The notes: generated by a model from the sequence alone, not told the origin. Shown: positions 7,102 to 14,329, counted from the stretch's first letter. The stretch: 14,490 bases of DNA from Legionellaceae bacterium (GCA_947505025.1 CANNIJ010000036.1:1-14490), one strand, 5' to 3'. Made by a program: numbers and translations.

Positions 7102-7296
7102 CTAAATCCACCGTACAACGCTGGAATAGCGTAATCGTTTTATCTGTATATCACCCAGTTGTCGATCAAGTGCTTTTTTTCGGGGTTTGTGTGGTTTAGC
7201 TGGCGTACCAATCGCTTGAATAATTCGTTCAAAATCATTTTGAACTTGCGTTGGATGTTTTATTGATCCATTTGGATTTAATGAAGGCAAGTATTT
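7102..7296 (-). pseudogene. C-terminal remnant of a DDE-type transposase
   Basis: About 64 codons remain open, ending TAG at 7104-7102, with an in-frame TAA at 7299-7297 just upstream. The text has the pattern of a transposase C-terminal tail known from several insertion sequence families: a TQVQNDFERIIQAIGTPAKP segment, a basic proline-rich linker (KPRKKALDRQ) and a final RLRYSSVV where intact copies commonly have RYPVV. There is no ATG; only a TTG at 7290. Upstream sequence in other frames hints at frame-shifted continuation but I could not follow it. Family assignment is from memory of similar proteins and is moderate; that it is non-functional is clear from its length. Confidence 0.5.
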
Positions 7297-7354
7297 TTAC
7301 CATGGATTTGGATGGTTATTTGCGATGAAGCGCTACAAATATAACTGGGTATAG

Positions 7355-7558
7355 GCAAATGGGTGCACTCTAGAGTTCTCTGTAAATGAAAAGAGCCGGT
7401 TCTATCGAATGGCAAAACGATCAGCAACAGAAAGCGCTGCAATCCTTGATGTAGCTAAACGACTGAGCATCATACATGCTGCTGATAACAGATTAGCCAG
7501 GGATTTACTTGTTCGAATTGTGAGCATGCTGACCAAATTGGCGCAAAGGACAAACTGA
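7355..7558 (+). pseudogene. C-terminal half of a four-helix-bundle (23S rRNA IVP-like) protein
   Basis: An open frame runs from just after a TAG at 7352 to a TGA at 7556, with a possible ATG at 7409 that would give 49 residues. The stretch SRFYRMAKRSATESAAILDV followed by LARDLLVRIVSMLTKLAQ matches the second half of small (about 120 residue) four-helix-bundle proteins of the S23/23S-rRNA-intervening-sequence type (PF05635-like), whose usual text is RFYRIAxGSATECAAILDV. The N-terminal helices are missing upstream in all three plus frames. These proteins also occur as stand-alone genes of uncertain function, and no rRNA is present here, so this is a broken stand-alone copy. I see no useful ribosome site at the ATG. 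Confidence 0.55.
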
Positions 7559-7563
7559 TCGGG

Positions 7564-7581
7564 TGTGGTCACGTAACCACA
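7564..7581. other. 6-bp hairpin after the four-helix fragment
   Basis: TGTGGT and ACCACA form a perfect 6-bp stem around the 6-base loop CACGTA, six bases after the TGA of the four-helix-bundle fragment. Only a weak T-rich stretch follows on the plus strand. It may be an old terminator of that gene; it is too small to be sure. Confidence 0.25.
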
Positions 7582-7692
7582 GATCTTATTTGTCTAAAGT
7601 CCAATATATACATATATAGTAATATGAACCAACCAATAATATTACATTACCAACTAAAGAAATTGTACTCACATTGTCAGCACGCCCTAAAT

Positions 7693-8829
7693 TTAAACGC
7701 ACATTTCTTGTTTAATTAAATCCACCAACGAGATATCTGCAGACTGTTGTGCCAGAGATAAATTTAATTTATCTAATCGTTGGATCATGCTACTTACATA
7801 TACTTGATCCAACAACAACGATTTAATTACATGGCTAAGTTCATCCGGATTGCAATCATATTGTAACAGCTCAGGCACAATCATGGATTTTTGGAGTAGA
7901 TTACACAGTCCAATATATTGGATTTTAATAAATTTAGATGCGACTAAGTAACTTAAGAGTGATACTTTGTAAATGATACACATAGGCTTCTTCAGTAGCG
8001 CGCATTCGAGCGAAGCGGTCCCACTCGCAACCACAACAGCGTCACTACATGCCATAACTTCAATTGCGTGATCTGTAACTAAAGTATAAGAGAATTTGCT
8101 GTTATCTAAGTATTTTTGAATAGATTTACGATCAATCGTCCGTGCCACTGGGATGACTACATGTAAGTTTTGGCATGTTAGAGCCACACGCTCTGCACTG
8201 TCACATAACACCTGCATATGACGTTCAATTTCATTTGTACGGCTGCCAGGCAACAAGGCTAAAAGTAGACAATCCAGCGGCAATGAGAATTTTTCACGCA
8301 GGCCCGATGGATCATAGTTAGGTTGTAATTTATGCAGCAGTGGATGTCCTACAAATGAAGCAGATATACCCGCACTGGTATATAAATCTTTTTCAAAGGG
8401 TAAAATTACCGCCATATGATCAACATACTTGCGTATCAAGTTGATCCGGTTGGCTTTCCAAGCCCAAATTTGCGGGCCTATGTAATATAATACCTTTATA
8501 CCTAAAGTTTGCTTGGCAAACTTTGCCAGACGTAAGTTGAACCCAGGAAAATCGACTAACACTAAAAGATCCGGTGGATTATTTCTTAAATGCTCTTTAA
8601 TCCTCTGAAACGCTTGGTGGATCACGCGTGCATGTTTAAGAACTTCAGAGATCCCCGTGACGCCAAATCTAGCTAGATCGCTGATGAGTTCAACACCAGC
8701 TGCTTCCATATGTACACCACCAATCCCGCTGATATGTATTGCACTCGATGACTGTTGTAGTTCTCGTACAAAAGCCGCGGCATGCTGATCCCCAGACTCC
8801 TCACCAGCAATTATTACCAATCTTTTCAT
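7693..8829 (-). CDS. lpxB: lipid-A-disaccharide synthase LpxB
   Basis: LpxB joins UDP-2,3-diacylglucosamine and 2,3-diacylglucosamine-1-phosphate to form the disaccharide of lipid A at the inner face of the cytoplasmic membrane. The frame gives 378 residues (E. coli 382). Motifs: IAGEESGDQHAA at 7-18 (family GEASGD), FGVTGISEVLKH, VDFPGFNLRL, the YIGPQIWAWKANRI segment, GHPLL, LLPGSRTNEIERH and ASGTASLECALLKKP. The ATG at 8829 sits right before the first conserved strand; no clear Shine-Dalgarno precedes it. The gene stands alone. In many Gram-negatives it follows lpxD-fabZ-lpxA, none of which is here. Some Legionella carry two lpxB paralogues, so this might be one of two or a relocated single copy. 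Confidence 0.95.
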   Translation of the reverse strand: MKRLVIIAGEESGDQHAAAFVRELQQSSSAIHISGIGGVHMEAAGVELISDLARFGVTGISEVLKHARVIHQAFQRIKEHLRNNPPDLLVLVDFPGFNLRLAKFAKQTLGIKVLYYIGPQIWAWKANRINLIRKYVDHMAVILPFEKDLYTSAGISASFVGHPLLHKLQPNYDPSGLREKFSLPLDCLLLALLPGSRTNEIERHMQVLCDSAERVALTCQNLHVVIPVARTIDRKSIQKYLDNSKFSYTLVTDHAIEVMACSDAVVVASGTASLECALLKKPMCIIYKVSLLSYLVASKFIKIQYIGLCNLLQKSMIVPELLQYDCNPDELSHVIKSLLLDQVYVSSMIQRLDKLNLSLAQQSADISLVDLIKQEMCV

Positions 8830-8858
8830 GTATTTATGATAGTAGTGAATTTTGCAGA

Positions 8859-8887
8859 ATTATAGAGAACAGTTATGTGTATTGCAA
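8859..8887 (-). promoter_or_regulatory. sigma70-type promoter of lpxB
   Basis: On the minus strand TTGCAA (8887-8882) and a perfect TATAAT (8864-8859) are separated by 17 bases. Transcription would start near 8852, with a short leader of about 23 bases before the lpxB ATG. Confidence 0.65.
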
Positions 8888-9033
8888 ATAACTATTACCT
8901 GGCTGTCGCTTTATTATTTAATCAAACTGCAGTAGGTTGATCAAATTATAATTCTACAGCTAGGATTTCGACCCGAACGGCAGGTGTGATTTTTCATAAA
9001 GTCTAGTATGATAGATAATGCACTATTATTAAT

Positions 9034-9063
9034 TTGATTAATCTGTGTATTTTGTATTATAAA
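9034..9063 (+). promoter_or_regulatory. probable promoter of rsmH-ftsL-ftsI-murE
   Basis: TTGATT (9034-9039) and TATAAA (9058-9063) are separated by 18 bases. A start near 9070 would leave only about 13 bases before the rsmH ATG. The rest of the 253-base gap after lpxB (8830-9082) holds no mraZ gene and no MraZ-type repeat that I can see. Confidence 0.45.
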
Positions 9064-9082
9064 TATCAATTGTGAGCATAAA

Positions 9083-10006
9083 ATGACGCACCAGCCGGTG
9101 TTATTGTGTGAAGCCATCGAAGGTTTGGCAATCAAAGCTGATGGAATTTACGTAGATGGAACTTTTGGTCGTGGTGGTCACAGTCGGGCTATCTTAGATC
9201 GTTTGAATGCTCATGGGCGTTTGTTGGCAATAGATAAAGATTTGACTGCGATTGAATATGCTCAAGCAAATTTCATGAGTGATCCACGGTTTAAAATAGT
9301 CCATGGAACATTTGCTAATTTACAGTCAATCACACGCGATATAGGTATATTTGGCAAAATTAATGGTATTTTACTTGATCTTGGTGTTTCTTCACCTCAG
9401 TTAGATCTAGCCGAACGCGGATTTAGTTTTATGCGTTCGGGGCCTTTAGATATGCGTATGGATGTCTCACAAAACTTAGATGCTGCGAAATTTATTGCAG
9501 CAGCCACGCCAGATGAGATGCGCAATATTTTTCAAGATTATGGTGAAGAACGTTTTGCGTCACGTATTGCGCGTGCCATTGTACTTGCTCGTGAAAAGTC
9601 TCCAATTTTAACCACAGACCAATTGGCAGAAATTGTTAAGCTGGCCCATCCAAAATGGGAAAAACATAAACATCCTGCAACACGAGTTTTTCAGGCTATT
9701 CGAATCCACATAAATGCAGAGCTAAGCTCCTTAACCGCGGGCCTAAAGCAAGCTGTCGAGTCTCTAGATGTAGGTGGTAGACTAGCTGTGATTAGTTTTC
9801 ATTCTTTAGAAGATCGATTAGTAAAACAATTTATGCGCGCAGAAATACAAGGTATACAGCCGCCAATTGGCGTGCCGATTAAAGCAATTGATATCAAGAC
9901 TCATTGGAAACTAATTGGGCGAGCAATTAAGCCGGGTGATCTGGAGCTTATAGACAATGTGCGTGCTCGTAGCGCTGTCCTACGCATAGGAGAAAAATTA
10001 GCATGA
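9083..10006 (+). CDS. rsmH: 16S rRNA m4C1402 methyltransferase RsmH (MraW)
   Basis: RsmH methylates N4 of cytidine 1402 in 16S rRNA, at the ribosomal P site, using SAM. The frame gives 307 residues. MTHQPVLLCEAIEGL at the start, the SAM loop DGTFGRGGHS at 25-34, LLDLGVSSPQLD at 97-108, then ERGFSFMRSGPLDMRMD are all diagnostic. YGEERFASRIARAIV, HPATRVFQAIRI and ISFHSLEDRLVK complete the family pattern. The start at ATG 9083 agrees with the E. coli alignment; the upstream GTGAG is a weak ribosome site. It heads the dcw-type operon and its TGA overlaps the ftsL ATG as ATGA. mraZ, which normally precedes it, is absent. Confidence 0.97.
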   Translation: MTHQPVLLCEAIEGLAIKADGIYVDGTFGRGGHSRAILDRLNAHGRLLAIDKDLTAIEYAQANFMSDPRFKIVHGTFANLQSITRDIGIFGKINGILLDLGVSSPQLDLAERGFSFMRSGPLDMRMDVSQNLDAAKFIAAATPDEMRNIFQDYGEERFASRIARAIVLAREKSPILTTDQLAEIVKLAHPKWEKHKHPATRVFQAIRIHINAELSSLTAGLKQAVESLDVGGRLAVISFHSLEDRLVKQFMRAEIQGIQPPIGVPIKAIDIKTHWKLIGRAIKPGDLELIDNVRARSAVLRIGEKLA

Positions 10007-10347
10007 ATGCTGCCGCGAGAGAGTTACGTCATTTGAGTGTTTTTTATGGCCACATGTCGGGCATGAAGCCATCGCGCTCGCTTTTTTTGCAGATGATTTT
10101 GCTTTTATCATTATTAATTAGTGCTCTTTCTGTGGTTTATACAACTAATTTACAACGCATGACTTTAAGTCAATTGGCCTTTGCACAACAAGAGGCGCAC
10201 CAGTTGGAAATGGAGTGGGGGCAGCTACTACTTGAACATGCTAGTTTGTCAACGCCGTCAAGGATTCAGGCTTTGGCATATGAAAAATTAAAGATGGTAT
10301 TACCAGACGAAAAACAAACAGTTCTTGTACGTGATCCTGTAGCATGA
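10003..10347 (+). CDS. ftsL: cell division protein FtsL
   Basis: FtsL is a small bitopic inner-membrane protein of the FtsQLB complex that links the divisome to activation of septal wall synthesis by FtsWI. The frame gives 114 residues: a cytoplasmic N-terminus with basic residues, one membrane helix at about 27-48 (LFLQMILLLSLLISALSVVY), then a heptad-like periplasmic coiled coil (about 50-82) and the LSTPSRIQALAYEKLKMVLP pattern typical of FtsL. Primary conservation is low in this family, so position between rsmH and ftsI and topology carry the call. Both ends overlap neighbours by four bases (ATGA). A later start at Met21 would keep the membrane helix, but the overlap favours 10003. Confidence 0.92.
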   Translation: MNAAARELRHLSVFYGHMSGMKPSRSLFLQMILLLSLLISALSVVYTTNLQRMTLSQLAFAQQEAHQLEMEWGQLLLEHASLSTPSRIQALAYEKLKMVLPDEKQTVLVRDPVA

Positions 10348-12005
10348 AAAACGAACGACAACATCGAAGTCGAGTTTGGGTTGTTGGTATATTATTCATA
10401 ATATTATGGTTCTTATTACTTTGGCGTATGGTTGATCTAACAGTTGTAGATCGTTTGTTTTTACAAGGTCAAGGTAACGCACGCAGTCTGCGTATGATGT
10501 TAGTCCCAGCTTATAGGGGCATGATTATTGATCGTGAAGGCGGAGCATTAGCTGTTAGTACACCGGTGCATTCTCTATGGGTTAATCCTAAGGTTTTTCA
10601 ACCAACTCAGAAACAATTACGTAGCTTAGCCAGGCGTTTAGATCTGTCGGTAAAATTTTTACAACAAAGGATACATGATGCTAGCGGCAGGGGGTTCATG
10701 TATCTAAAGCGTCAAATTAATCCTATGTTGGCAAAAGAAATTGAAGATTTAAATATTCCTGGGCTGCATTTTCAAGAAGAATTTAAACGTTTTTACCCTG
10801 AAGCAGACAGTATTGCACAATTACTCGGATTTACTAACGTAGATGATAAAGGTATTGAAGGCTTGGAGTTGGCATACAATCATTGGCTTGCTGGATATAG
10901 TGGGCAAATTCGTGTAATTAAAGATCGCATGGGTCGAGTGATTAAAGTATTAGATACTGTCAAAGATCCACAGCCAGGACATCTATTACAGTTAAGTGTA
11001 GACCGAAGAATTCAATATTTTGCTTATAATGCATTGCAGAAAACGATTGAAAAATTTGGTGCAAAATCAGGATCAGTCGTGGTTTTGGACACACAGAATG
11101 GAGAGGTCTTGGCATTGGTCAATGCACCATCTTTTAATCCGAATGCACGTAGTAATTATGCATTAAATCGTTACCGTAACCAGGCCTTAACAGATACTTT
11201 TGAACCAGGTTCTGTGATGAAGCCGTTGAGCATAGCCAGTGCTTTAGATACTGGATCATTTGTGCCCAGCAGTATTATTGATACTCGCCCAGGATGGATG
11301 ACCGTGCAGGGGCATACAATTCGTGACGTCCATCATTATGGCGTATTAGATGTGACTGGTGTATTACGTTATTCTAGTAATGTCGGTGTTACAAAAATGG
11401 TTCTAACACATCCAGCAGAGCAGTTAATGGGATTATTAACTCGTGCAGGTATTGGTCAGCGTACAGAAAGCGGTTATCCTGGTGAGAGTGAAGGATCGAT
11501 GGTGAAAGTCAGCATGGCCAATCCATTTGTTCTGGCCACTTTGAGTTTTGGTTATGGGATGTCAGTTACTGCAATGCAGGTGGCTAAGAGTTATTTGATG
11601 TTTGCCAATCATGGCGAGATATTACCCATCAGATTGTTACGTCAACAACAACCAGCAGTGGGCGTTCAGGTAATATCGGCCAAAACAGCTGATCAGGTTT
11701 TAACCATGATGGAAGCGGTGGTCAATGATGGCACGGGCAAATCAGGTATGGTTCCAGGTTACCGTGTGGCCGGCAAAACTGGAACTGCCAGGGTGGCGGG
11801 TAAAAATGGTTATGGTGAGCTACGTTATTTATCTAGTTTCGTCGGTATTGCCCCGGTGTCTAATCCACGATTAATCGTAGCTGTTTTTATTCATGAGCCC
11901 TCTAAAGGTGGATATTATGGAGCAGCAGTCGCCGCTCCGCTGTTTGCAAATGTAATGGGGACTGCATTACGTATACTGCATGTACCCCCAGATCGACCGC
12001 TATAA
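10344..12005 (+). CDS. ftsI: peptidoglycan transpeptidase FtsI (PBP3)
   Basis: FtsI is the class B penicillin-binding protein that crosslinks peptidoglycan at the division septum, working with FtsW. The frame gives 553 residues (E. coli 588). A short cytoplasmic tail and a membrane anchor at about 11-30 are followed by the non-catalytic pedestal domain (RGMIIDREGGALAVS at 58-72) and the transpeptidase domain. The active serine is Ser290 in EPGSVMKPL (SxxK), SSN is at 344-346 and KTG at 478-480 in VAGKTGTARV. The C-terminus ends soon after the last strand (FANVMGTALRIL). Its ATG overlaps the ftsL stop as ATGA, and its TAA is followed by a strong ribosome site for murE. Confidence 0.97.
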   Translation: MKNERQHRSRVWVVGILFIILWFLLLWRMVDLTVVDRLFLQGQGNARSLRMMLVPAYRGMIIDREGGALAVSTPVHSLWVNPKVFQPTQKQLRSLARRLDLSVKFLQQRIHDASGRGFMYLKRQINPMLAKEIEDLNIPGLHFQEEFKRFYPEADSIAQLLGFTNVDDKGIEGLELAYNHWLAGYSGQIRVIKDRMGRVIKVLDTVKDPQPGHLLQLSVDRRIQYFAYNALQKTIEKFGAKSGSVVVLDTQNGEVLALVNAPSFNPNARSNYALNRYRNQALTDTFEPGSVMKPLSIASALDTGSFVPSSIIDTRPGWMTVQGHTIRDVHHYGVLDVTGVLRYSSNVGVTKMVLTHPAEQLMGLLTRAGIGQRTESGYPGESEGSMVKVSMANPFVLATLSFGYGMSVTAMQVAKSYLMFANHGEILPIRLLRQQQPAVGVQVISAKTADQVLTMMEAVVNDGTGKSGMVPGYRVAGKTGTARVAGKNGYGELRYLSSFVGIAPVSNPRLIVAVFIHEPSKGGYYGAAVAAPLFANVMGTALRILHVPPDRPL

Positions 12006-12010
12006 AGGAG
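12005..12010 (+). promoter_or_regulatory. strong ribosome binding site of murE
   Basis: AAGGAG begins on the last base of the ftsI stop codon and lies 7 bases before the murE ATG. It fixes the start of murE and is the best Shine-Dalgarno in the window; the upstream genes of the operon rely on stop-start overlaps. Confidence 0.8.
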
Positions 12011-12017
12011 ACATATC

Positions 12018-13475
12018 ATGCAGTTAGATAAGTTATTAAAATCATTGGGCTTAATTACTGATATCAATGAATTAGTGACTGGATTACAGCGTGATAGTCG
12101 TTTAGTTACGCCCGGCGAGGTATTTATTGCTTTACCGGGTCCAAGGTTTGATGGCAGGTTACATGTTTTAGAAGCACTTGCTGCAGGCGCAATTATGGTT
12201 TTGTATGAGCCGAATGGTTGTGACGTCAAACATTCATTCTCTGCACGTTGTTTGCCGGTTCCTGGACTAGCAGATCGAGTCAGTGATTTGGCTAGTACTT
12301 TTTACGGTAATCCGTCACATTTTTTATCAGTTGTGGGTGTGACGGGTACTAATGGTAAAACAACGATTGCGCATCAATTGACCCAAGCAAATGCGCTGTT
12401 AGGTCGGCGTGCGGTATACATTGGTACCTTAGGTATTGGAGATGTAAATTCTTTAACAGCATCTGTAAATACAACTCCTGATGCATTATGTTTACAAAGA
12501 GTTTTGAGCGAATGTAAGAATTCAGGCATAGAACAGGTTTGCATGGAAGTTTCTTCTCATGGTTTGGCTGAAAAAAGGGTTGAAAATATTGAGTTTGAAC
12601 AGGCAATTTATACTAATTTAACCCATGATCATTTAGATTATCATGGAACTATAGCCGATTATGCCGCGGCAAAAACACAGTTATTTCGTACACCATCATT
12701 AAAAAGTGCGATTATTAATTATGACGATACTTATGCGGGTCAAATGATTGCTGCTTTGCCAGCTGGCTGTCAACTATTCACCTATGGCTTACAGTCCGGA
12801 TGTGATCTACAGGCAACTAATATTGAATATAGTATTTCAGGCACATCTTTTGATGTAGTTTCATTATTTGGAAATGTTCGATTAAGCACTACCGGATTGG
12901 GTCAATTTAATGTTTATAATGCGCTAGCTGTTTTTGCCAGCCTACTAGCACAAGGGCATAATATAACTGAAGTCAGTATGGTAATGGCTGCATTACAGTC
13001 TTGTCCTGGACGGATGGAGTTGGTTATGCAAATGCCGTGTGTGGTAGTGGATTATGCGCATACTCCGGACGCACTTGAGAATGTACTACAGACATTACAG
13101 AAATTTAAAATTGCTCAATCATCCAATAAAATATGGGTGGTATTTGGTTGTGGCGGCGATCGTGATCGATCTAAGCGTCCAATTATGGGGCAGATTGCGA
13201 GTAAATATGCTGATATGGTGGTGATTACCAGTGATAATCCGCGTAAAGAATCACCAACTGAGATTATCGATGCTATTGCAGCAGGGGTGCTCCGGGATAG
13301 TAATGTAATGAAGATCCTGGATCGTGCTGAAGCTATACGTACAGTTTTAAACTTAGCGAGTAAAAATGATATTATCCTGATTGCAGGTAAAGGTCATGAA
13401 TCTTATCAGGAAATAGGCACGTTGCGTTTGTTTTTCTCTGATCAGGCGATTGTTCGTGCTGATGCCATCGGTTAG
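12018..13475 (+). CDS. murE: UDP-MurNAc-L-Ala-D-Glu:meso-diaminopimelate ligase MurE
   Basis: MurE adds the third amino acid of the peptidoglycan stem peptide in the cytoplasm, using ATP. The frame gives 485 residues (E. coli 495). The Mur ligase P-loop GVTGTNGKTT is at 107-116, NTTPDAL near 151-157, and EVSSHGL near 177-183. THDHLDYHG and the carbamylated-lysine region YAAAKTQLF (Lys219) follow. The C-terminal domain has FGCGGDRDRSKRP, DNPR at 406-409 and GKGHE at 457-461; DNPR marks specificity for meso-diaminopimelate rather than lysine. The gene is intact and starts at ATG 12018 behind a strong ribosome site. murF and mraY, its usual followers, are not in the window; sequence decay begins right after its stop. 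Confidence 0.97.
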   Translation: MQLDKLLKSLGLITDINELVTGLQRDSRLVTPGEVFIALPGPRFDGRLHVLEALAAGAIMVLYEPNGCDVKHSFSARCLPVPGLADRVSDLASTFYGNPSHFLSVVGVTGTNGKTTIAHQLTQANALLGRRAVYIGTLGIGDVNSLTASVNTTPDALCLQRVLSECKNSGIEQVCMEVSSHGLAEKRVENIEFEQAIYTNLTHDHLDYHGTIADYAAAKTQLFRTPSLKSAIINYDDTYAGQMIAALPAGCQLFTYGLQSGCDLQATNIEYSISGTSFDVVSLFGNVRLSTTGLGQFNVYNALAVFASLLAQGHNITEVSMVMAALQSCPGRMELVMQMPCVVVDYAHTPDALENVLQTLQKFKIAQSSNKIWVVFGCGGDRDRSKRPIMGQIASKYADMVVITSDNPRKESPTEIIDAIAAGVLRDSNVMKILDRAEAIRTVLNLASKNDIILIAGKGHESYQEIGTLRLFFSDQAIVRADAIG

Positions 13476-13734
13476 CTCAAGTAAATTATGACAGAGGTTG
13501 GCATCTTTAAAAATAACTGAAAAAAAATGCTAACTTATTGATTTATTAATTGGCCTTGGCGGCATAATTGGCTAAATTCGAGTTACCATGTCCGTAAAAT
13601 AACGAAATATGAAACCTAAAGGACATATTAGACGCAAAAAGCTAAAAGCATGTCTAAAAATCCCTTTTCCGTGCAGTTAATCGAATAAGATAGGCATGCC
13701 CTCTAGGTTGTGTTATTCCTAACCTTGGGGACAT
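13476..13734 (+). other. gene-poor stretch after murE
   Basis: No frame here looks like MurF or any family I know. The plus strand holds only frames of about 10 and 23 codons (ATG 13488, ATG 13609), without good ribosome sites. No intrinsic terminator with a T-run is visible for the rsmH-murE operon. A short direct repeat AATTGGC at about 13547 and 13566 is too small to mean much. Confidence 0.5.
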
Positions 13735-13899
13735 CTAGTCGGGTCTACAGGAGTGTGAAGCGCAGCAGACCCCGATTGTACCTATTTCATCTACGGCGCA
13801 TGATGTGGCGCCGGGTTGGCAACAATCGTCATGTGCGTATGTTGGTAACCCTGATAGGGTCAAGATACCAATTATGGTAATTTTCCATAAAGTATGCAT
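13735..13899 (-). CDS. predicted exported cysteine-rich peptide, 54 residues
   Basis: I do not recognise a family. The minus-strand ATG at 13899 has GGAG 7 bases upstream (CGGAGAAAAAGTATG), and a promoter lies at fitting distance. The protein begins with a textbook Sec signal peptide: Lys6, then the hydrophobic stretch ITIIGILTLSGL, and a likely cut after TYA at residue 22. The mature part would be about 32 residues with six cysteines in a CC-x6-C-x10-CC-x4-C pattern (Cys26, 27, 34, 45, 46, 51), plus several Asp and two His. The even cysteine number and export suggest disulfides or metal binding, but this is inference. The frame stays open further upstream to 13950, but those residues look like leader DNA. 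It lies in a decayed region beside an IS remnant, so a chance frame is possible. Confidence 0.5.
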   Translation of the reverse strand: MHTLWKITIIGILTLSGLPTYAHDDCCQPGATSCAVDEIGTIGVCCASHSCRPD

Positions 13900-13922
13900 A
13901 CTTTTTCTCCGCAGGTCAGCCC

Positions 13923-13950
13923 ATTTTATATTCATGCTGGATTGCATCAA
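13923..13950 (-). promoter_or_regulatory. possible promoter of the cysteine-rich peptide gene
   Basis: On the minus strand TTGATG (13950-13945) and TAAAAT (13928-13923) are 16 bases apart. Transcription would begin near 13916, leaving about 17 bases of leader that contain the GGAG ribosome site. The match is moderate in an AT-rich area. Confidence 0.38.
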
Positions 13951-13973
13951 AATCCATGGACGAAATACTTTGA

Positions 13974-14284
13974 TTACAGCATTTTAATAAACTTCGACAC
14001 CATTTGTGCCATCTTTTCGATGTATTGTACTTCTTTGGACAAACACTGCCTAAAGTCCTTCCACTTTAATTATAGACGCATTTTTAAAATTCTATAAACA
14101 GTCCTTTTAAATCTTGTTCTGTCAGTTTGATCACCAGCTAGTAATTCTAAAACAATTTTAGTTTTAAATTCAGCTGGATACTTCTTTTGTTTTTTAGTCA
14201 TAGTTATTAACCCTAGTTGCTGTTATTTATTTTAACAGTTTAGTTACGGAATGCTAATTATTCTTGTCCGGAAAAGTGGTGGCA
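13974..14284 (-). mobile_element. remnant of an IS3-type insertion sequence, left end
   Basis: Read on the minus strand, a possible end begins TGCCACCACTTTTCCGGACA at 14284. IS3-type ends start with TG, and this one lies about 80 bases before an orfA-like start, a normal spacing. The orfA frame is broken at 14072-14070. The same frame then gives about 30 more codons starting LKWKDF, which may be the degraded WKKxF region, ending at 13974. There is no orfB, no DDE domain, and no matching second end on the left side, so the element is a truncated relic. The exact left limit is unknown. Confidence 0.5.
14070..14201 (-). pseudogene. IS3-type orfA N-terminal fragment
   Basis: Starts at ATG 14201 and reads MTKKQKKYPAEFKTKIVLEL, then LAGDQT, the standard opening of the helix-turn-helix protein OrfA of IS3-family elements (typical form MTKKxKxYSAEFKxKVVLELL). 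After residue 26 the resemblance stops, where intact copies continue with a TLxxLASKY-like segment, and the frame ends at a TAA after 43 codons. An out-of-frame LTE just after this point suggests a small deletion or frameshift. It can no longer make a working transposase. Confidence 0.66.
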
Positions 14285-14329
14285 TTATATTTTATCAAAA
14301 AAAGTTAATTCAAGACTGGATACTTTTGG
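14160..14329. repeat. two partial copies of the orfA 5' region
   Basis: Bases 14160-14189 and 14303-14329 align with small gaps: both contain AGTT, then AATTCA, then an exact CTGGATACTT (14174-14183 and 14316-14325). The first copy lies in the orfA fragment, the second beyond the presumed IS end. This could be the trace of a second, more decayed insertion, or chance in AT-rich DNA. Confidence 0.3.

Larger units (their letters stand above)
7043..7692. other. gene-poor gap with decayed insertion and gene fragments
   Basis: About 650 bases between the trmJ promoter and the lpxB stop. They hold a transposase tail on the minus strand, a four-helix-bundle protein tail on the plus strand and one small hairpin, all listed separately. 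The remainder (7043-7101 and 7582-7692) shows no convincing frame. I see no complete insertion sequence and no clear terminal inverted repeats. Confidence 0.6.

Noticed and set aside
7355..7558. Intervening sequence within a 23S rRNA gene, because of the IVP-like protein
   Set aside because: No rRNA sequence is seen on either side; the fragment lies between trmJ and lpxB.
7081..7581. 9-base direct repeat GTAACCACA at 7081 and 7573 as target-site duplication around the debris
   Set aside because: A repeated 9-mer is expected by chance in a stretch this long, and no insertion ends adjoin it.
8888..9033. Hidden mraZ or regulatory RNA between lpxB and rsmH
   Set aside because: No frame matches MraZ on either strand, and no strong stem or T-run was seen beyond short AT-rich palindromes.
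13609..13680. 23-codon basic peptide frame (ATG 13609)
   Set aside because: No Shine-Dalgarno, no promoter and no recognisable domain; short AT-rich frames of this kind are common by chance.
13805..14097. Two overlapping plus-strand frames of 60 and 67 codons
   Set aside because: They run antisense to the cysteine-rich frame and the IS remnant, have no family resemblance and no good ribosome site.
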